In this document: piece by piece, positions 18,794-27,093 of the stretch
Position numbering within the stretch: the first letter of the stretch is position 1
How the letters are laid out: each line of letters opens with the position of its first letter
Assembly: GCA_000283575.1 (NCBI GenBank)
Contig: AP012044.1
Location: forward strand, 1,984,001 to 2,048,000
Reading direction: 5' to 3'
From: Oscillibacter valericigenes Sjm18-20
GTDB taxonomy: Bacteria; Bacillota; Clostridia; Oscillospirales; Oscillospiraceae
Length of the DNA stretch: 64,000 nt
Notes under the pieces: generated by a model
The model's database searches: none
What the model was told of the DNA's origin: nothing
What the model saw: only the letters and a program-made list of their open reading frames with translations
Made by a program: the position numbers and the translations under genes

Positions 18794-19489
18794 ATGTTAA
18801 TCGAATTAAAGGATATCTATAAGATCTATGGCGAGGGGCTGGAGAGCGAGGTCCGGGCGCTGGACGGCATCTCACTGAATATTGACCGGGGAGAGTTTGT
18901 GGCCATCGTGGGACAGTCTGGATCAGGAAAGTCCACCATGATGAACGTGCTGGGCTGTCTGGATATCCCCACCCGGGGGGACTATCTGCTGGACGGGGTG
19001 AACGTGAAAGAGCTGAGTGACAAGGAGCTGAGCCACATCCGCAACAAGCAGATCGGCTTCATCTTCCAGCAGTACAATCTGGTACAGAATCTGAACGTTC
19101 TTGAAAATGTGGAGCTTCCCCTGATCTATCAGGGCATCGGCGTGGAAAAACGCCGGGAGCTTGCTATGGAGGCGCTGGAAAGGGTGGGCCTTGAAAACCG
19201 CGTCAAGCACAAGCCGACGGAGATGTCCGGCGGACAGCAGCAGCGGGTGGCCATTGCCCGGGCAATCTCCACCAAACCGCCCATCGTCATGGCCGACGAG
19301 CCCACTGGCGCATTGGACTCTCATACCGGTCACGATGTGCTGAAATTTCTTCAGCAACTGAACAAGGATGGCAGCACCGTGATTCTCATCACTCACGACA
19401 ACGGCATTGCCGCTACCGCCCGCCGGGTGGTGCGGCTGGCTGATGGGAAGAAGATCGAAGACCATCCCCAGGAGGTGGATTGGCTATGA
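18794..19489 (+). CDS. ABC transporter ATP-binding protein, MacB/LolD type
   Basis: A 231-residue nucleotide-binding protein with Walker A GQSGSGKST (about 37-45), Q-loop FIFQQYNLV, signature MSGGQQQRVAIARA (about 138-151), Walker B IVMADEPTGALD (about 159-170) and H-loop ITHDN. The sequence places it in the MacB/LolD/FtsE-like group that works with FtsX-type permeases. I chose the ATG at 18794, as MLIELKDIYKIYG is the normal family start. An in-frame ATG at 18782 would overlap the end of the adaptor gene. It energises the exporter formed with the flanking genes. Confidence 0.92.
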   Translation: MLIELKDIYKIYGEGLESEVRALDGISLNIDRGEFVAIVGQSGSGKSTMMNVLGCLDIPTRGDYLLDGVNVKELSDKELSHIRNKQIGFIFQQYNLVQNLNVLENVELPLIYQGIGVEKRRELAMEALERVGLENRVKHKPTEMSGGQQQRVAIARAISTKPPIVMADEPTGALDSHTGHDVLKFLQQLNKDGSTVILITHDNGIAATARRVVRLADGKKIEDHPQEVDWL

Positions 19490-20763
19490 AAATCGGACAG
19501 GCGCTGAAAATGGCGCTGAAATCCATCCTGGGCAACAAGGGCCGGTCCGCCCTGACCATGCTGGGCATTATCATCGGCATTGCGTCCGTCATGACCATTG
19601 TCTCCGTCATCAACGGCGCCAACAAGAAGAGCATGGAGATGATGGCGGCCATGGGTACCAACAAGATTACCGTGTATGCCAGCTACAACAATGGGCAGGA
19701 CGTGTTTCAGGATCTGTACGACTTCTGCCAGCAGTTGAATGATTATGTGGACGGCGTAACGCCAAACAGCCAGTTTGACGCCACTGTGGTATACGGGACG
19801 AAGAACAGCAGCAAAATGGGCGGCGACGGTGGCATGTCTTATTCTATGGGCGGCGTGACTGTGACGAGTGACGATGGTGGAGGCGGCAGTCAGAACACGG
19901 AAATGCCCCCAACACTGTACTTCGGCAGCGACCAGTATTCCGTGTGCAATAATTTCCAGATTGAAAAAGGGCGGGATCTGTCTTTGCTGGACGTCAAGGA
20001 CTATAAGCAGGTCTGCGTCTTGGGAGCGAGGGCGGCCCAGACGTTTTTCAACTACACAGACCCCGTGGGAAGGGAGATGCAGGTCAACGGCCTGCCCTAC
20101 ACCGTGGTGGGCGTTTATAAAGAAAAGGATCCGGACAGCCAGTGGTCCATGGATAACATCATCGTCTTCCCCTATACGGTCAGCCGGACTCTGGCACCGG
20201 ATACCCAGATGAGTGAGTTTTCCGTGAAGGCGAAAAGCGCCGACGCGGCGGTGGAGGCCACCTCCCGCATCATCGCGTTCTTGACGGGGCTCATGGGCCA
20301 GAATCAGGAAAAGGGCTGGGATCAGGTCCAGAATGAAAATCAGTGGCAGCAGAGCAGCAACGATTACGCCACGATGATGAGTCTGGTGATGGGCGGCATT
20401 GCCGCCATCAGCCTGTTGGTGGGCGGCATCGGCATCATGAACATCATGCTGGTCACCGTCACCGAGCGGACGCGGGAAATCGGCATCCGCCGGGCCATCG
20501 GCGCGGAGCGCAGCTCCATTGTCACCCAGTTCCTGATTGAGGCTGCCATGATCTGCGGAATCGGCGGCATCATCGGTATAATCATCGGTACGCTGGGAAG
20601 CCGGATTGCCGGAAGGCTTCTCATGCAAATGGATATCTGGCCGTCGCTGAACATCACCATAGGGGCCTTTGCCCTGTCTGTGGCGCTGGGAATCCTGTTC
20701 GGCATTTATCCGGCGGCGAAAGCCTCCAAGCTCCAGCCTGTGGAAGCGCTGCGGGCCGAATAA
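19486..20763 (+). CDS. MacB-like ABC transporter permease
   Basis: A 425-residue FtsX/MacB permease. An N-terminal transmembrane helix (ALTMLGIIIGIASVMTIVSVI, about 23-43) is followed by a large extracytoplasmic MacB_PCD domain (about 45-290). Three helices form the C-terminal FtsX module (about 300-325, 350-380, 388-410), with the conserved segment TERTREIGIRRAIGA between the first two. The ATG overlaps the stop of the ATPase gene (ATGA) and has GGAGG 9 bases upstream, so the two genes are translationally coupled. With the adaptor it should export peptides, lipoproteins or toxic compounds across the membrane and wall. The cargo is unknown. Confidence 0.92.
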   Translation: MKIGQALKMALKSILGNKGRSALTMLGIIIGIASVMTIVSVINGANKKSMEMMAAMGTNKITVYASYNNGQDVFQDLYDFCQQLNDYVDGVTPNSQFDATVVYGTKNSSKMGGDGGMSYSMGGVTVTSDDGGGGSQNTEMPPTLYFGSDQYSVCNNFQIEKGRDLSLLDVKDYKQVCVLGARAAQTFFNYTDPVGREMQVNGLPYTVVGVYKEKDPDSQWSMDNIIVFPYTVSRTLAPDTQMSEFSVKAKSADAAVEATSRIIAFLTGLMGQNQEKGWDQVQNENQWQQSSNDYATMMSLVMGGIAAISLLVGGIGIMNIMLVTVTERTREIGIRRAIGAERSSIVTQFLIEAAMICGIGGIIGIIIGTLGSRIAGRLLMQMDIWPSLNITIGAFALSVALGILFGIYPAAKASKLQPVEALRAE

Positions 20764-20780
20764 AAAGAGGGAGAAGCAGA

Positions 20781-23096
20781 ATGAAGAAACGAATCTTACC
20801 TTTATTGGTGGCGCTATGTATGACCGCGTCGCTGCTGACGCTGCCCGCGGGTGCGGCGGTGTCGGGGTTCACTGACGTCAGCGATCATTCCACCGCCGTG
20901 GCGGCGGAGTGTCTCCGCCTGCTGGGAGCCATGGACGGCTACGCCGGCGGAGCCTTCCGTCCGGAGGGACAGGTGACCCGCGCCCAGTTTTGCAAGATGG
21001 CGACCTACGTTATCAAGGACGGGGAGAGCCAGCTGAGCCGCTATCGCACCGTCACCGTCTTTCCGGACGTGAAGCCCTCCTATTGGGCCGCGGCCTACAT
21101 CAATCTGGCCTCCGACTCCAGTCGGGGTGCCGCCAGCGACGACAAGACGGACTACTCGATCATCAAGGGCTACGTGGACGGAAAGTTCCATCCCGAGCGC
21201 GTGGTGACCTTTGGTCAGGCAGTCACCATTTTGATGAGGCTTTTGGGCTATACCGACGGGGATATGGGCGGCATCTGGCCGGATGGATATATAGCCGCGG
21301 CTTCTACCGTGGGGCTCACCGACGGAATGGAGACCGCTGCCTCCGCCGCCCTCACCCGGGGACAGGCCGCGCGGCTGTTTGTAAACCTGCTTCGCAGCAA
21401 TACAAAGGCCAGCGCGAATTACGGCGAGTCCATCGCATCCAGTTCCGTTGAGGGAATGCTGACCACCTCCAGCGCCACCGCGCCCGACGGCAGTGATACC
21501 GCCATGCAGTTGGGCACTACCACGTCCTATGCCATGGCGGACGGGAAGACCTCCACCGGCGCGCTGAACGGCATGAAGGGGACCCTTCTTCTGAACAAGG
21601 CGGGGAAAGTTATGACCTTCGTCCCGGAGATCACCGGCACCAGCCGCACCGTCACTTTTGCCTCCGGAACCACGGAGAAGCTCACTACCACCTCCGGCGA
21701 GAGCTTTACCATTAAGAGCGACACGGCCATGGTGGTAAACGGGGAGCAGAAGACGTGGGCCACAGGCTACACATGGCTGAATCCCGGTATGTCCCTGACA
21801 CTTTATATCGGCGGCAGCGGCACTGTGGAATACATTTTCGCCGGGGCCAGCACTACGTCCTCCGCAGCCGTGGTGGTTTACACCAGGGGATCCACTGAGG
21901 GCTTCAGCGACCTTGCCGGCGGCAATACCCGCTATTCCATTTATAAGAACGGCGGGACGGCTTCGGCTGGCGATATGCGGCCCTATGACGTGGCGATTTA
22001 CAGTCCGGCCACCAACTCCATCCGGGTTTGCGATACCCGCATTACCGGCGTGTACGAAAACGCCTCTCCCAATCTGAGCAATCCCACCTCCATCACGGTG
22101 ATGGGTCACCAGTTCACCGTCCTCTCCACGGCGGCAGATACCATGTCCAAGCTAAAGCTGGGCAAGACTATCACGCTGCTGCTCACCGAGGACAATCAGG
22201 TGGCCGGCGCCGTTGAGGCCGGTACCTCCGGAGTTGCGGGCAATGCCGTGGGCATTGTGAGTAAAGTCACCACGACCTCCGCTACCATCAATCTCCTCTG
22301 CGGACTGACGATCACAGGGACCGTGTCTTTGTCCGATGCCGAGGTCAGCCGTCTGAATGGTCAGCTGGCCGCGGTGAGCTCCAGCAGCAAGGGGACAATC
22401 GGCCTGGCCCGCCTGACGGGCAGCGTTACCGGTGATTTGGACGTGTCCGCGGAGAAGATGGGATCCAAGCTTCTGGCGGACAATGTGATGATTTATCAGT
22501 CCATTTCTTCGGGCGTTGAGGCAATCAGTCTCAGCCAGATTCCCAGCGCTCGCATTCCGGCCTCCGGTGTAATGTACGTCCGGACTAACTGGGCCGGAAA
22601 AGTCGACCTGATGGTATTGTCCAATGTCACCGGAAGCGACTATAAGTTTGGCCGTCTGCACTACACCATGGGCGAAGTAACGCCGGTCTACGATCACGAT
22701 GACAACCTGACCAACACAAAGTCCGGCTCCGACAAGCTTTCCGTTATTACGGGCAACGGCACACAGCTGGGTCCCTTCGGTATAGGCTACTACTCGGTGG
22801 TGGACGACGCAGAGGTTCACGACGGCGACTATGTGGGCGTGATTCTGAATAAGCAGGAAACGATGATTGAGACAATTCTGGTTCTCAACAAGTACAGCAG
22901 CATCTCCAATAACGCCTGGAGCAGCGCATCCTCCGTTACCATCGGCGGACGGAGCTACACTGTGCCTTCCGATGTTCTATGCTACAACAAGGCCAGCAGT
23001 AAGTGGGTCACGCTGGACGAGGCCCGTTCCTTTGCGACCTCTTCCACGATCTACACGGATCAGTCTGGCTACGTCCGCGTGGTAGAAGTCCAGTAA
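20781..23096 (+). CDS. secreted S-layer homology (SLH) domain protein
   Basis: A 771-residue surface protein with a classic signal peptide (MKKRILPLLVALCMTASLLT, cleavage near AGAA at residue 25). Three SLH repeats follow (about 27-85, 88-150, 155-205), with recognisable cores such as GYAGGAFRPEGQVTRAQFCKM and GYVDGKFHPERVVTFGQAV. The remaining 550 residues are Ser/Thr/Gly-rich beta-type sequence with no catalytic motif. SLH domains bind pyruvylated secondary wall polymer, so it is probably anchored to the wall as an S-layer or accessory protein. It starts 17 bases after the permease stop, which makes it the fourth gene of the exporter operon. That placement is unusual and suggests a functional link. 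Confidence 0.9.
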   Translation: MKKRILPLLVALCMTASLLTLPAGAAVSGFTDVSDHSTAVAAECLRLLGAMDGYAGGAFRPEGQVTRAQFCKMATYVIKDGESQLSRYRTVTVFPDVKPSYWAAAYINLASDSSRGAASDDKTDYSIIKGYVDGKFHPERVVTFGQAVTILMRLLGYTDGDMGGIWPDGYIAAASTVGLTDGMETAASAALTRGQAARLFVNLLRSNTKASANYGESIASSSVEGMLTTSSATAPDGSDTAMQLGTTTSYAMADGKTSTGALNGMKGTLLLNKAGKVMTFVPEITGTSRTVTFASGTTEKLTTTSGESFTIKSDTAMVVNGEQKTWATGYTWLNPGMSLTLYIGGSGTVEYIFAGASTTSSAAVVVYTRGSTEGFSDLAGGNTRYSIYKNGGTASAGDMRPYDVAIYSPATNSIRVCDTRITGVYENASPNLSNPTSITVMGHQFTVLSTAADTMSKLKLGKTITLLLTEDNQVAGAVEAGTSGVAGNAVGIVSKVTTTSATINLLCGLTITGTVSLSDAEVSRLNGQLAAVSSSSKGTIGLARLTGSVTGDLDVSAEKMGSKLLADNVMIYQSISSGVEAISLSQIPSARIPASGVMYVRTNWAGKVDLMVLSNVTGSDYKFGRLHYTMGEVTPVYDHDDNLTNTKSGSDKLSVITGNGTQLGPFGIGYYSVVDDAEVHDGDYVGVILNKQETMIETILVLNKYSSISNNAWSSASSVTIGGRSYTVPSDVLCYNKASSKWVTLDEARSFATSSTIYTDQSGYVRVVEVQ

Positions 23097-23102
23097 TAAA
23101 AG

Positions 23103-23165
23103 CAAAAAGCATACGTGAAAGGCGGCCATCTGCGGGCGGCTCCTTTCACGTATCGCTTTTTGCAG
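23103..23165 (+). terminator. terminator of the exporter/SLH operon
   Basis: A long stem (AAAAAGC ATACGTGAAAGG pairing with CCTTTCACGTAT CGCTTTTT) with a GC-rich upper part ends in a T-run and is flanked by A-rich sequence on the other side. Confidence 0.85.
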
Positions 23166-23192
23166 ATGGAAAAGTTTACATAAAAATTGGGA

Positions 23193-23222
23193 TTGACCAA
23201 AACGGTCAGTCTTTGGTATAAT
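23193..23222 (+). promoter_or_regulatory. strong sigma-A promoter ahead of the candidate ncRNA
   Basis: TTGACC at 23193-23198 and a perfect TATAAT at 23217-23222 are separated by 18 bases. The predicted start is about 23229, roughly 290 bases upstream of the next coding start, so either a long leader or a separate RNA is made. Confidence 0.8.
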
Positions 23223-23228
23223 GACTCT

Positions 23229-23407
23229 AAGGAAGCCATTATATGGATTTTTCTGCTATACCCCCAATGGCGCGATGCGCCTGTGGTACATGCCGAACAA
23301 AGGCTGTTTAAGCAGGCCCGCCTTTGCCATGATGGGAATATACGGCACCAGCGCATTGCGAACGGTCTGAGGGGAAAGAAAAGCTGCGGGAGTGTGAAAG
23401 CGTCCTT
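23229..23407 (+). ncRNA. candidate 6S-like regulatory RNA
   Basis: Directly at the predicted transcription start, a rod-like fold of about 179 bases can be drawn by hand. Its ends pair (AAGGAAGC 23229-23236 with GCGTCCTT 23400-23407, one mismatch). Inside these, TTTTCT pairs with AGAAAA and CCCC with GGGG. An asymmetric bubble follows, then a long stem (CGCGATGCGCC...TGTGG, 23270-23286, with CACCAGCGCATTGCG, 23346-23360) and a terminal AAAGGC/GCCTTT hairpin. Paired ends, a central bubble and a length near 180-190 are 6S RNA features. No protein frame with a ribosome site is present. The family assignment is inferred; a structured 5' leader of the GH25 gene is the alternative. Confidence 0.45.
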
Positions 23408-23521
23408 GCGGCGCAGTAATAAAAATGGGAAAGCAGCTTTGAGCTGATAAGGACTATCGGCCCAAAGCCTATTTTTTGGAAAATAGTTCGACATTTTTCG
23501 ACGATTAGGAAGGGAGAACCT

Positions 23522-25156
23522 ATGGCGAGATTTCGTGTTTTCCGTACCGCCGCTGTACTGGCACTGTCTGCGGCGCTGCTGATGCAGCCGATTGCTGCCG
23601 CCGCGTTTACGGACACCGATGGAAATTGGGCGGAGAGCGCCATTGAGAAATGGAGCGAGAAGTACGGGGTGCTCAACGGCTATGAAGACGGCTCGTTTCA
23701 TCCGGACGACCCCATCACCCGGGGCGCGTTCGCGGGTATTTTAAACCGCTTTTTGCAGTATCAGACCTCTTCGCCCTCCGGTACTTTCAACGATACCGAC
23801 GGCGCATATTGGGAGGACGCGATCCTGCGCCTCCATGCCGCGGGCGTGTACTTGGGCACCGACGGCGCGGCGCGGCTCACCGCCGACATCACCCGTCAGC
23901 AGGCCATTACCATGGTGGGTCGGGCTTTTAAGCTGCCGGAATCCTCGGCGGCTTTGACCTATGCCGATGGGACCGGGATTGAGACCTATGCAGCCGGATA
24001 TCTCGAAACCATGGCGGAGCGGGGATATATCACCGATGTCGGGACGGACAACCGGTTCCGCCCCACGGAGCCCATCACCCGGGCAGAGCTGGTGAATCTG
24101 CTGAACAATATGATTGACACGCTCATCCAGCAGAGCGGGGACTACTCAGCCAGTACAGCGGGGACGCTGATGGTGAACGCTGCGAACGGCGTGACGCTGA
24201 AAGGTATGACCATCAACGGCGATCTTATCATCGCTCCCGGTGTCACAGGCGGCGTGGTGCTGCAGGACGTAACGCTGAGCGGAACGATTTGCAATCTGGG
24301 CAATGCTCCGGTGGAACAGTATGCTACCACGCCGGTGGATGTTCCCGGAACGACTACCACCACGACAGAGAATGTTCCGGCCCTGAACTGGACCTACATC
24401 ACCGGGCCGGACGGCAAGCGGATTCCCTATTTCGCGGGCGTGCCGGTGAGCACCTTCGGCAGCGGCAGCTTCTACTGGAACGCTGCCGGACGGCTGGAAT
24501 ACAGCGGAACGGATTTCACTACCCGCTTCGGCATCGACGTTTCCGCCTATCAAAATCGCGCGATCTCCGACAAGACCATTGACTGGGACGCGGCGAAAAA
24601 TGACGGTGTGGAGTTTGCCTTCGTCCGCATCGGCCTTCGGGGCACCAGCACCGGCGGGCTGAACGCCGACGGATTTTACGCGCAGAATATTGACGGTGCC
24701 ATGGCCGCAGGAATCGACACCGGCGTTTACTTCTTCTCCCAGGCGATCACTGTGGCGGAGGCGATTGAAGAGGCCAATTACGTGATCTCCCTGTTGGGCG
24801 GGCGGACGCTTACCGGCCCGGTGGCCTATGACTGGGAGATGCACGACAGCACCTATCGGGTGTACGGAACCAGTTCTGCCATGGCCACCGCGTGCGCCAA
24901 AGCATTTTGTGAGACCATTGAGGCGGCGGGCTACAGGGCCATGATCTACACCAGCAGCTACGTAGCCTATAACAAGTTCGACCTGTCCGTCCTGTCCAAT
25001 TACCCCATGTGGTATCCGGAGTACAAATCCGCCGATTCCTCTGCGCTGTATCCCCAGCTCTACTACCGGCCCGACTACTGGCAGTTTACCAGCAAGGGAA
25101 GCGTTGCGGGCCTCAGCAGCAATGTGGACTGCAATCTGCAATTCATCCCAAATTAA
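23522..25156 (+). CDS. SLH-anchored GH25 lysozyme (cell wall hydrolase)
   Basis: A 544-residue secreted protein. The signal peptide (about 1-28) is followed by three SLH repeats (about 28-85, 88-140, 150-205), a Thr-rich linker region, and a C-terminal glycoside hydrolase family 25 domain (about 337-544). That domain shows the expected active-site strands FGIDVSAYQ and AYDWEM, with the catalytic Asp/Glu pair in DWE, and FAFVRIG. GH25 enzymes cut the beta-1,4 bond between MurNAc and GlcNAc. With SLH anchoring it probably remodels peptidoglycan from the wall surface. The ATG at 23522 follows GGAAGGGAGAACCT. The candidate 6S-like RNA lies between its promoter-proximal region and the start. Confidence 0.9.
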   Translation: MARFRVFRTAAVLALSAALLMQPIAAAAFTDTDGNWAESAIEKWSEKYGVLNGYEDGSFHPDDPITRGAFAGILNRFLQYQTSSPSGTFNDTDGAYWEDAILRLHAAGVYLGTDGAARLTADITRQQAITMVGRAFKLPESSAALTYADGTGIETYAAGYLETMAERGYITDVGTDNRFRPTEPITRAELVNLLNNMIDTLIQQSGDYSASTAGTLMVNAANGVTLKGMTINGDLIIAPGVTGGVVLQDVTLSGTICNLGNAPVEQYATTPVDVPGTTTTTTENVPALNWTYITGPDGKRIPYFAGVPVSTFGSGSFYWNAAGRLEYSGTDFTTRFGIDVSAYQNRAISDKTIDWDAAKNDGVEFAFVRIGLRGTSTGGLNADGFYAQNIDGAMAAGIDTGVYFFSQAITVAEAIEEANYVISLLGGRTLTGPVAYDWEMHDSTYRVYGTSSAMATACAKAFCETIEAAGYRAMIYTSSYVAYNKFDLSVLSNYPMWYPEYKSADSSALYPQLYYRPDYWQFTSKGSVAGLSSNVDCNLQFIPN

Positions 25157-25182
25157 GATCGCCCGCATTTTGCGCGGGGCCC

Positions 25183-25209
25183 GGAGGGGCGGTCATTGGC
25201 CGCCCCTCC
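25183..25209 (+). terminator. hairpin between convergent genes
   Basis: GGAGGGGCGG / CCGCCCCTCC with a 7-base loop is followed by only three T. It is a probable weak terminator for the GH25 gene, facing the DUF6179 gene on the other strand. Confidence 0.6.
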
Positions 25210-25231
25210 TTTCACAACGTTTGGAGGGAAT

Positions 25232-26104
25232 TCAAATCTCGAGAAATATGTGCTCCAGCGTCCCTCCGGTCAGCGCTGCCCGGAGGCGGGGCCGCAGACC
25301 TGAGGCCAGACCGTTCAGGTATCGGACGGTCTGCTGGTTTTGAATGCCGAGGCCGGCGCAAAGCGCATCCGCGCCGACGGACAGCGCGGCGTTGCACTCT
25401 GCTTCCGTCAGGGGAGCAAAGCGCATTTCCAATTTGCGCCGCAGGGGAGGGGAGACGGAGAGAAGCTGTGGGTCCTCTCCCAGCAGGGCTAGTCCCAGTG
25501 TGTTGACCGCTACCGGCTCAAAGAGATTGATTAGCAGCCGCCGGTAATCCGGACAACTCCGTGCCACTACGGCGCGGGCCGCCGGCTGGTCGAACCGACG
25601 CAGAAATTCCTGTTCCAGACACAACCTGCGAAGCCATTCATTCAAATAGTCCACGCCGCTCAAGGTCTCCGGTACAGGCTGAGAAAGTTGGTAGTCTATG
25701 TCGCAGGGAATCTCCTGAGCAAAGAAGCGAACGTTATACCGCTTCCCAAAACCCCCGATGCTCCGCAGGGTATCTGTGAGCGAACGGTTTTCCATCTCAG
25801 GCAGCGTGAGACACGCGGTCCTCCAGAGCTGTTTGCTCAGCTCTATCTTTCGAAAAAGCCGATGTTGGCCCAGACGAAACCGCTGGTTCAGGTCGGCGGA
25901 GAGGAGTACCTTGGGGTCCCTGTCTGCGCCCAGAGTCAGACGGATGGACTCCACCAGCGCCGCCGCCGTCTCCGCCGGGAGGGAGGAACTCTCCGGCGCA
26001 TACAGCCCCGCCTGCCGCCGGAGAAGCCGCCAGAGAGCTTCCTGTGCCAGAAGGTCTTGCTCAACAGTCAGTGCGGGGGAACGCCGCATCCCTTCAGAGT
26101 TCAT
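25232..26104 (-). CDS. DUF6179 family protein
   Basis: A 290-residue soluble protein, mostly alpha-helical by composition, with many Leu/Arg heptad-like stretches and no signal peptide or enzymatic motif. It resembles the DUF6179 family, which in Oscillospiraceae and Lachnospiraceae is encoded beside DUF6323, the arrangement seen here (the two genes overlap by 11 bases). The ATG at 26104 is preceded by GGAGG at 6 bases; upstream in-frame codons read through the partner gene. Function is unknown. The conserved pairing suggests the two products act together, perhaps in sporulation, but nothing in this sequence proves that. Confidence 0.75.
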   Translation of the reverse strand: MNSEGMRRSPALTVEQDLLAQEALWRLLRRQAGLYAPESSSLPAETAAALVESIRLTLGADRDPKVLLSADLNQRFRLGQHRLFRKIELSKQLWRTACLTLPEMENRSLTDTLRSIGGFGKRYNVRFFAQEIPCDIDYQLSQPVPETLSGVDYLNEWLRRLCLEQEFLRRFDQPAARAVVARSCPDYRRLLINLFEPVAVNTLGLALLGEDPQLLSVSPPLRRKLEMRFAPLTEAECNAALSVGADALCAGLGIQNQQTVRYLNGLASGLRPRLRAALTGGTLEHIFLEI

Positions 26105-26543
26105 CTTCCGCCTCCCATCCATGCTCCAAGTCGGGATGGAGGAACCACTCCGGCGGCGTGGACTCCAGCGCATCCAAAGACCCGCCCGCCCCGCCGCTAA
26201 ACCGCGCCTCCATCCCAAAAATCAGATCGTCGTCGCCAAGGCGGTCTCCAGTCTCATTTTTCAACTCGTAGAAAATCGTCTGGAGCCGTGCCAGAGTGTC
26301 CGTCCAATCCTCCGGCTGGATAAAAGGCGAGTCGCAGAACGCCAGCACCAGCTTTTTCAACAGCCCGCCGCCGAATTCAATCCGGCCCGTCTCACGCAGA
26401 GATTCCTCCTGCCTGTGCGCCAGCATGTCCGCCTGCGCGGGAGAGAGATTCAGACCGAATTTCCGGGAAACGCAGTTGCTTTCCGCAAGCTCCTCCCCGG
26501 TCACGATCAGATGCACGGGAAGAACTGCCCCCTCAAAGTCCAT
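26094..26543 (-). CDS. DUF6323 family protein
   Basis: A 149-residue acidic protein beginning MDFEGAVLP, with the conserved-looking block NCVSRKFGLNLSPAQADMLAHRQEESL (about 21-47). It matches DUF6323 by sequence pattern and by its position just upstream of DUF6179. I chose the ATG at 26543 because GAGGTG lies 6-7 bases upstream; earlier in-frame starts (26570, 26549) overlap or precede that ribosome site. The gene is divergent from mrnC. Function is unknown. Confidence 0.75.
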   Translation of the reverse strand: MDFEGAVLPVHLIVTGEELAESNCVSRKFGLNLSPAQADMLAHRQEESLRETGRIEFGGGLLKKLVLAFCDSPFIQPEDWTDTLARLQTIFYELKNETGDRLGDDDLIFGMEARFSGGAGGSLDALESTPPEWFLHPDLEHGWEAEDEL

Positions 26544-26593
26544 TTTCATCACCTCGTATATTCTATACACCTCTGGCGATTTTGGAACAAGAC

Positions 26594-26622
26594 TTGAATT
26601 TTTCTCCGATTTGTGGTAATAT
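26594..26622 (+). promoter_or_regulatory. sigma-A promoter of mrnC-rqcH
   Basis: TTGAAT at 26594-26599 and TAATAT at 26617-26622 have a 17-base spacer. They lie in the divergent region between DUF6323 and mrnC. Confidence 0.6.
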
Positions 26623-26645
26623 CATTGCAGAATTAAGCAAGAGAT

Positions 26646-26672
26646 TTGCAAATTTGCAAATCTTTTTTACTT
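26646..26672 (+). promoter_or_regulatory. 22-bp perfect palindrome with T-run in the mrnC leader
   Basis: The stretch AGATTTGCAAA/TTTGCAAATCT is a perfect self-complementary palindrome about 17-40 bases after the predicted transcription start, followed by six T. As RNA it forms an intrinsic-terminator-like hairpin ahead of the mrnC ribosome site; as DNA it could be an operator. Confidence 0.6.
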
Positions 26673-26684
26673 TGAGGAGAACCG

Positions 26685-27092
26685 ATGGAAGATTACTTTG
26701 ATATTCATATGACTGCCGATCAGCTCCGCTGCGTCAGCAGCATTGGGCTGGCCCACGTGGGCGATGCGGTGTTTGAACTGCTGGTTCGCTCCTGGCTCTG
26801 CGCCGGGGGAAAAGCCACCGGAAAGGGAATGCACCGTGCCGCCGTGGCCATCGTCTGTGCCGAGTCTCAGGCAAAGCGGGCGGAAAAACTCCGGCCGCTT
26901 TTGACGGAGGAGGAGGCCGGGGTATTTCGCCGGGGTCGCAACGCCAACGTCCACACCGTCCCCAGCCACGCCAGCCGCGCACAGTACGCGGAGGCGACGG
27001 CGCTGGAAGCGCTGCTGGGCTGGCTGTATCTGTCCGGACGAAGGGACCGGGTCAGTGAGCTGTTCAGCGTGATGATGGAAGGGGAGAATTGA
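26685..27092 (+). CDS. mrnC: Mini-ribonuclease III
   Basis: A 135-residue RNase III-like catalytic domain without the double-stranded-RNA-binding domain. This is the Mini-III architecture that matures 23S rRNA in Firmicutes. The signature SIGLAHVGDAVFELLVR (about 19-35) contains the catalytic Asp, and the second acidic cluster is in YAEATALEALLGWLYL (about 101-116). The ATG follows GAGGAGAACCG. rqcH starts two bases after its stop, so the two are cotranscribed, linking rRNA maturation and ribosome rescue genes. Confidence 0.92.
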   Translation: MEDYFDIHMTADQLRCVSSIGLAHVGDAVFELLVRSWLCAGGKATGKGMHRAAVAIVCAESQAKRAEKLRPLLTEEEAGVFRRGRNANVHTVPSHASRAQYAEATALEALLGWLYLSGRRDRVSELFSVMMEGEN

Positions 27093-27093
27093 C

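Noticed and set aside
20814-22109. A 431-codon minus-strand frame opposite the SLH protein.
   Set aside because: Gly/His-rich shadow of the Thr/Ser-rich plus-strand gene, which has a signal peptide and SLH repeats.
23200-23676. Short frames on both strands across the SLH-GH25 leader.
   Set aside because: No ribosome site or conserved motif. The stem pairing and strong promoter point to an RNA element instead.
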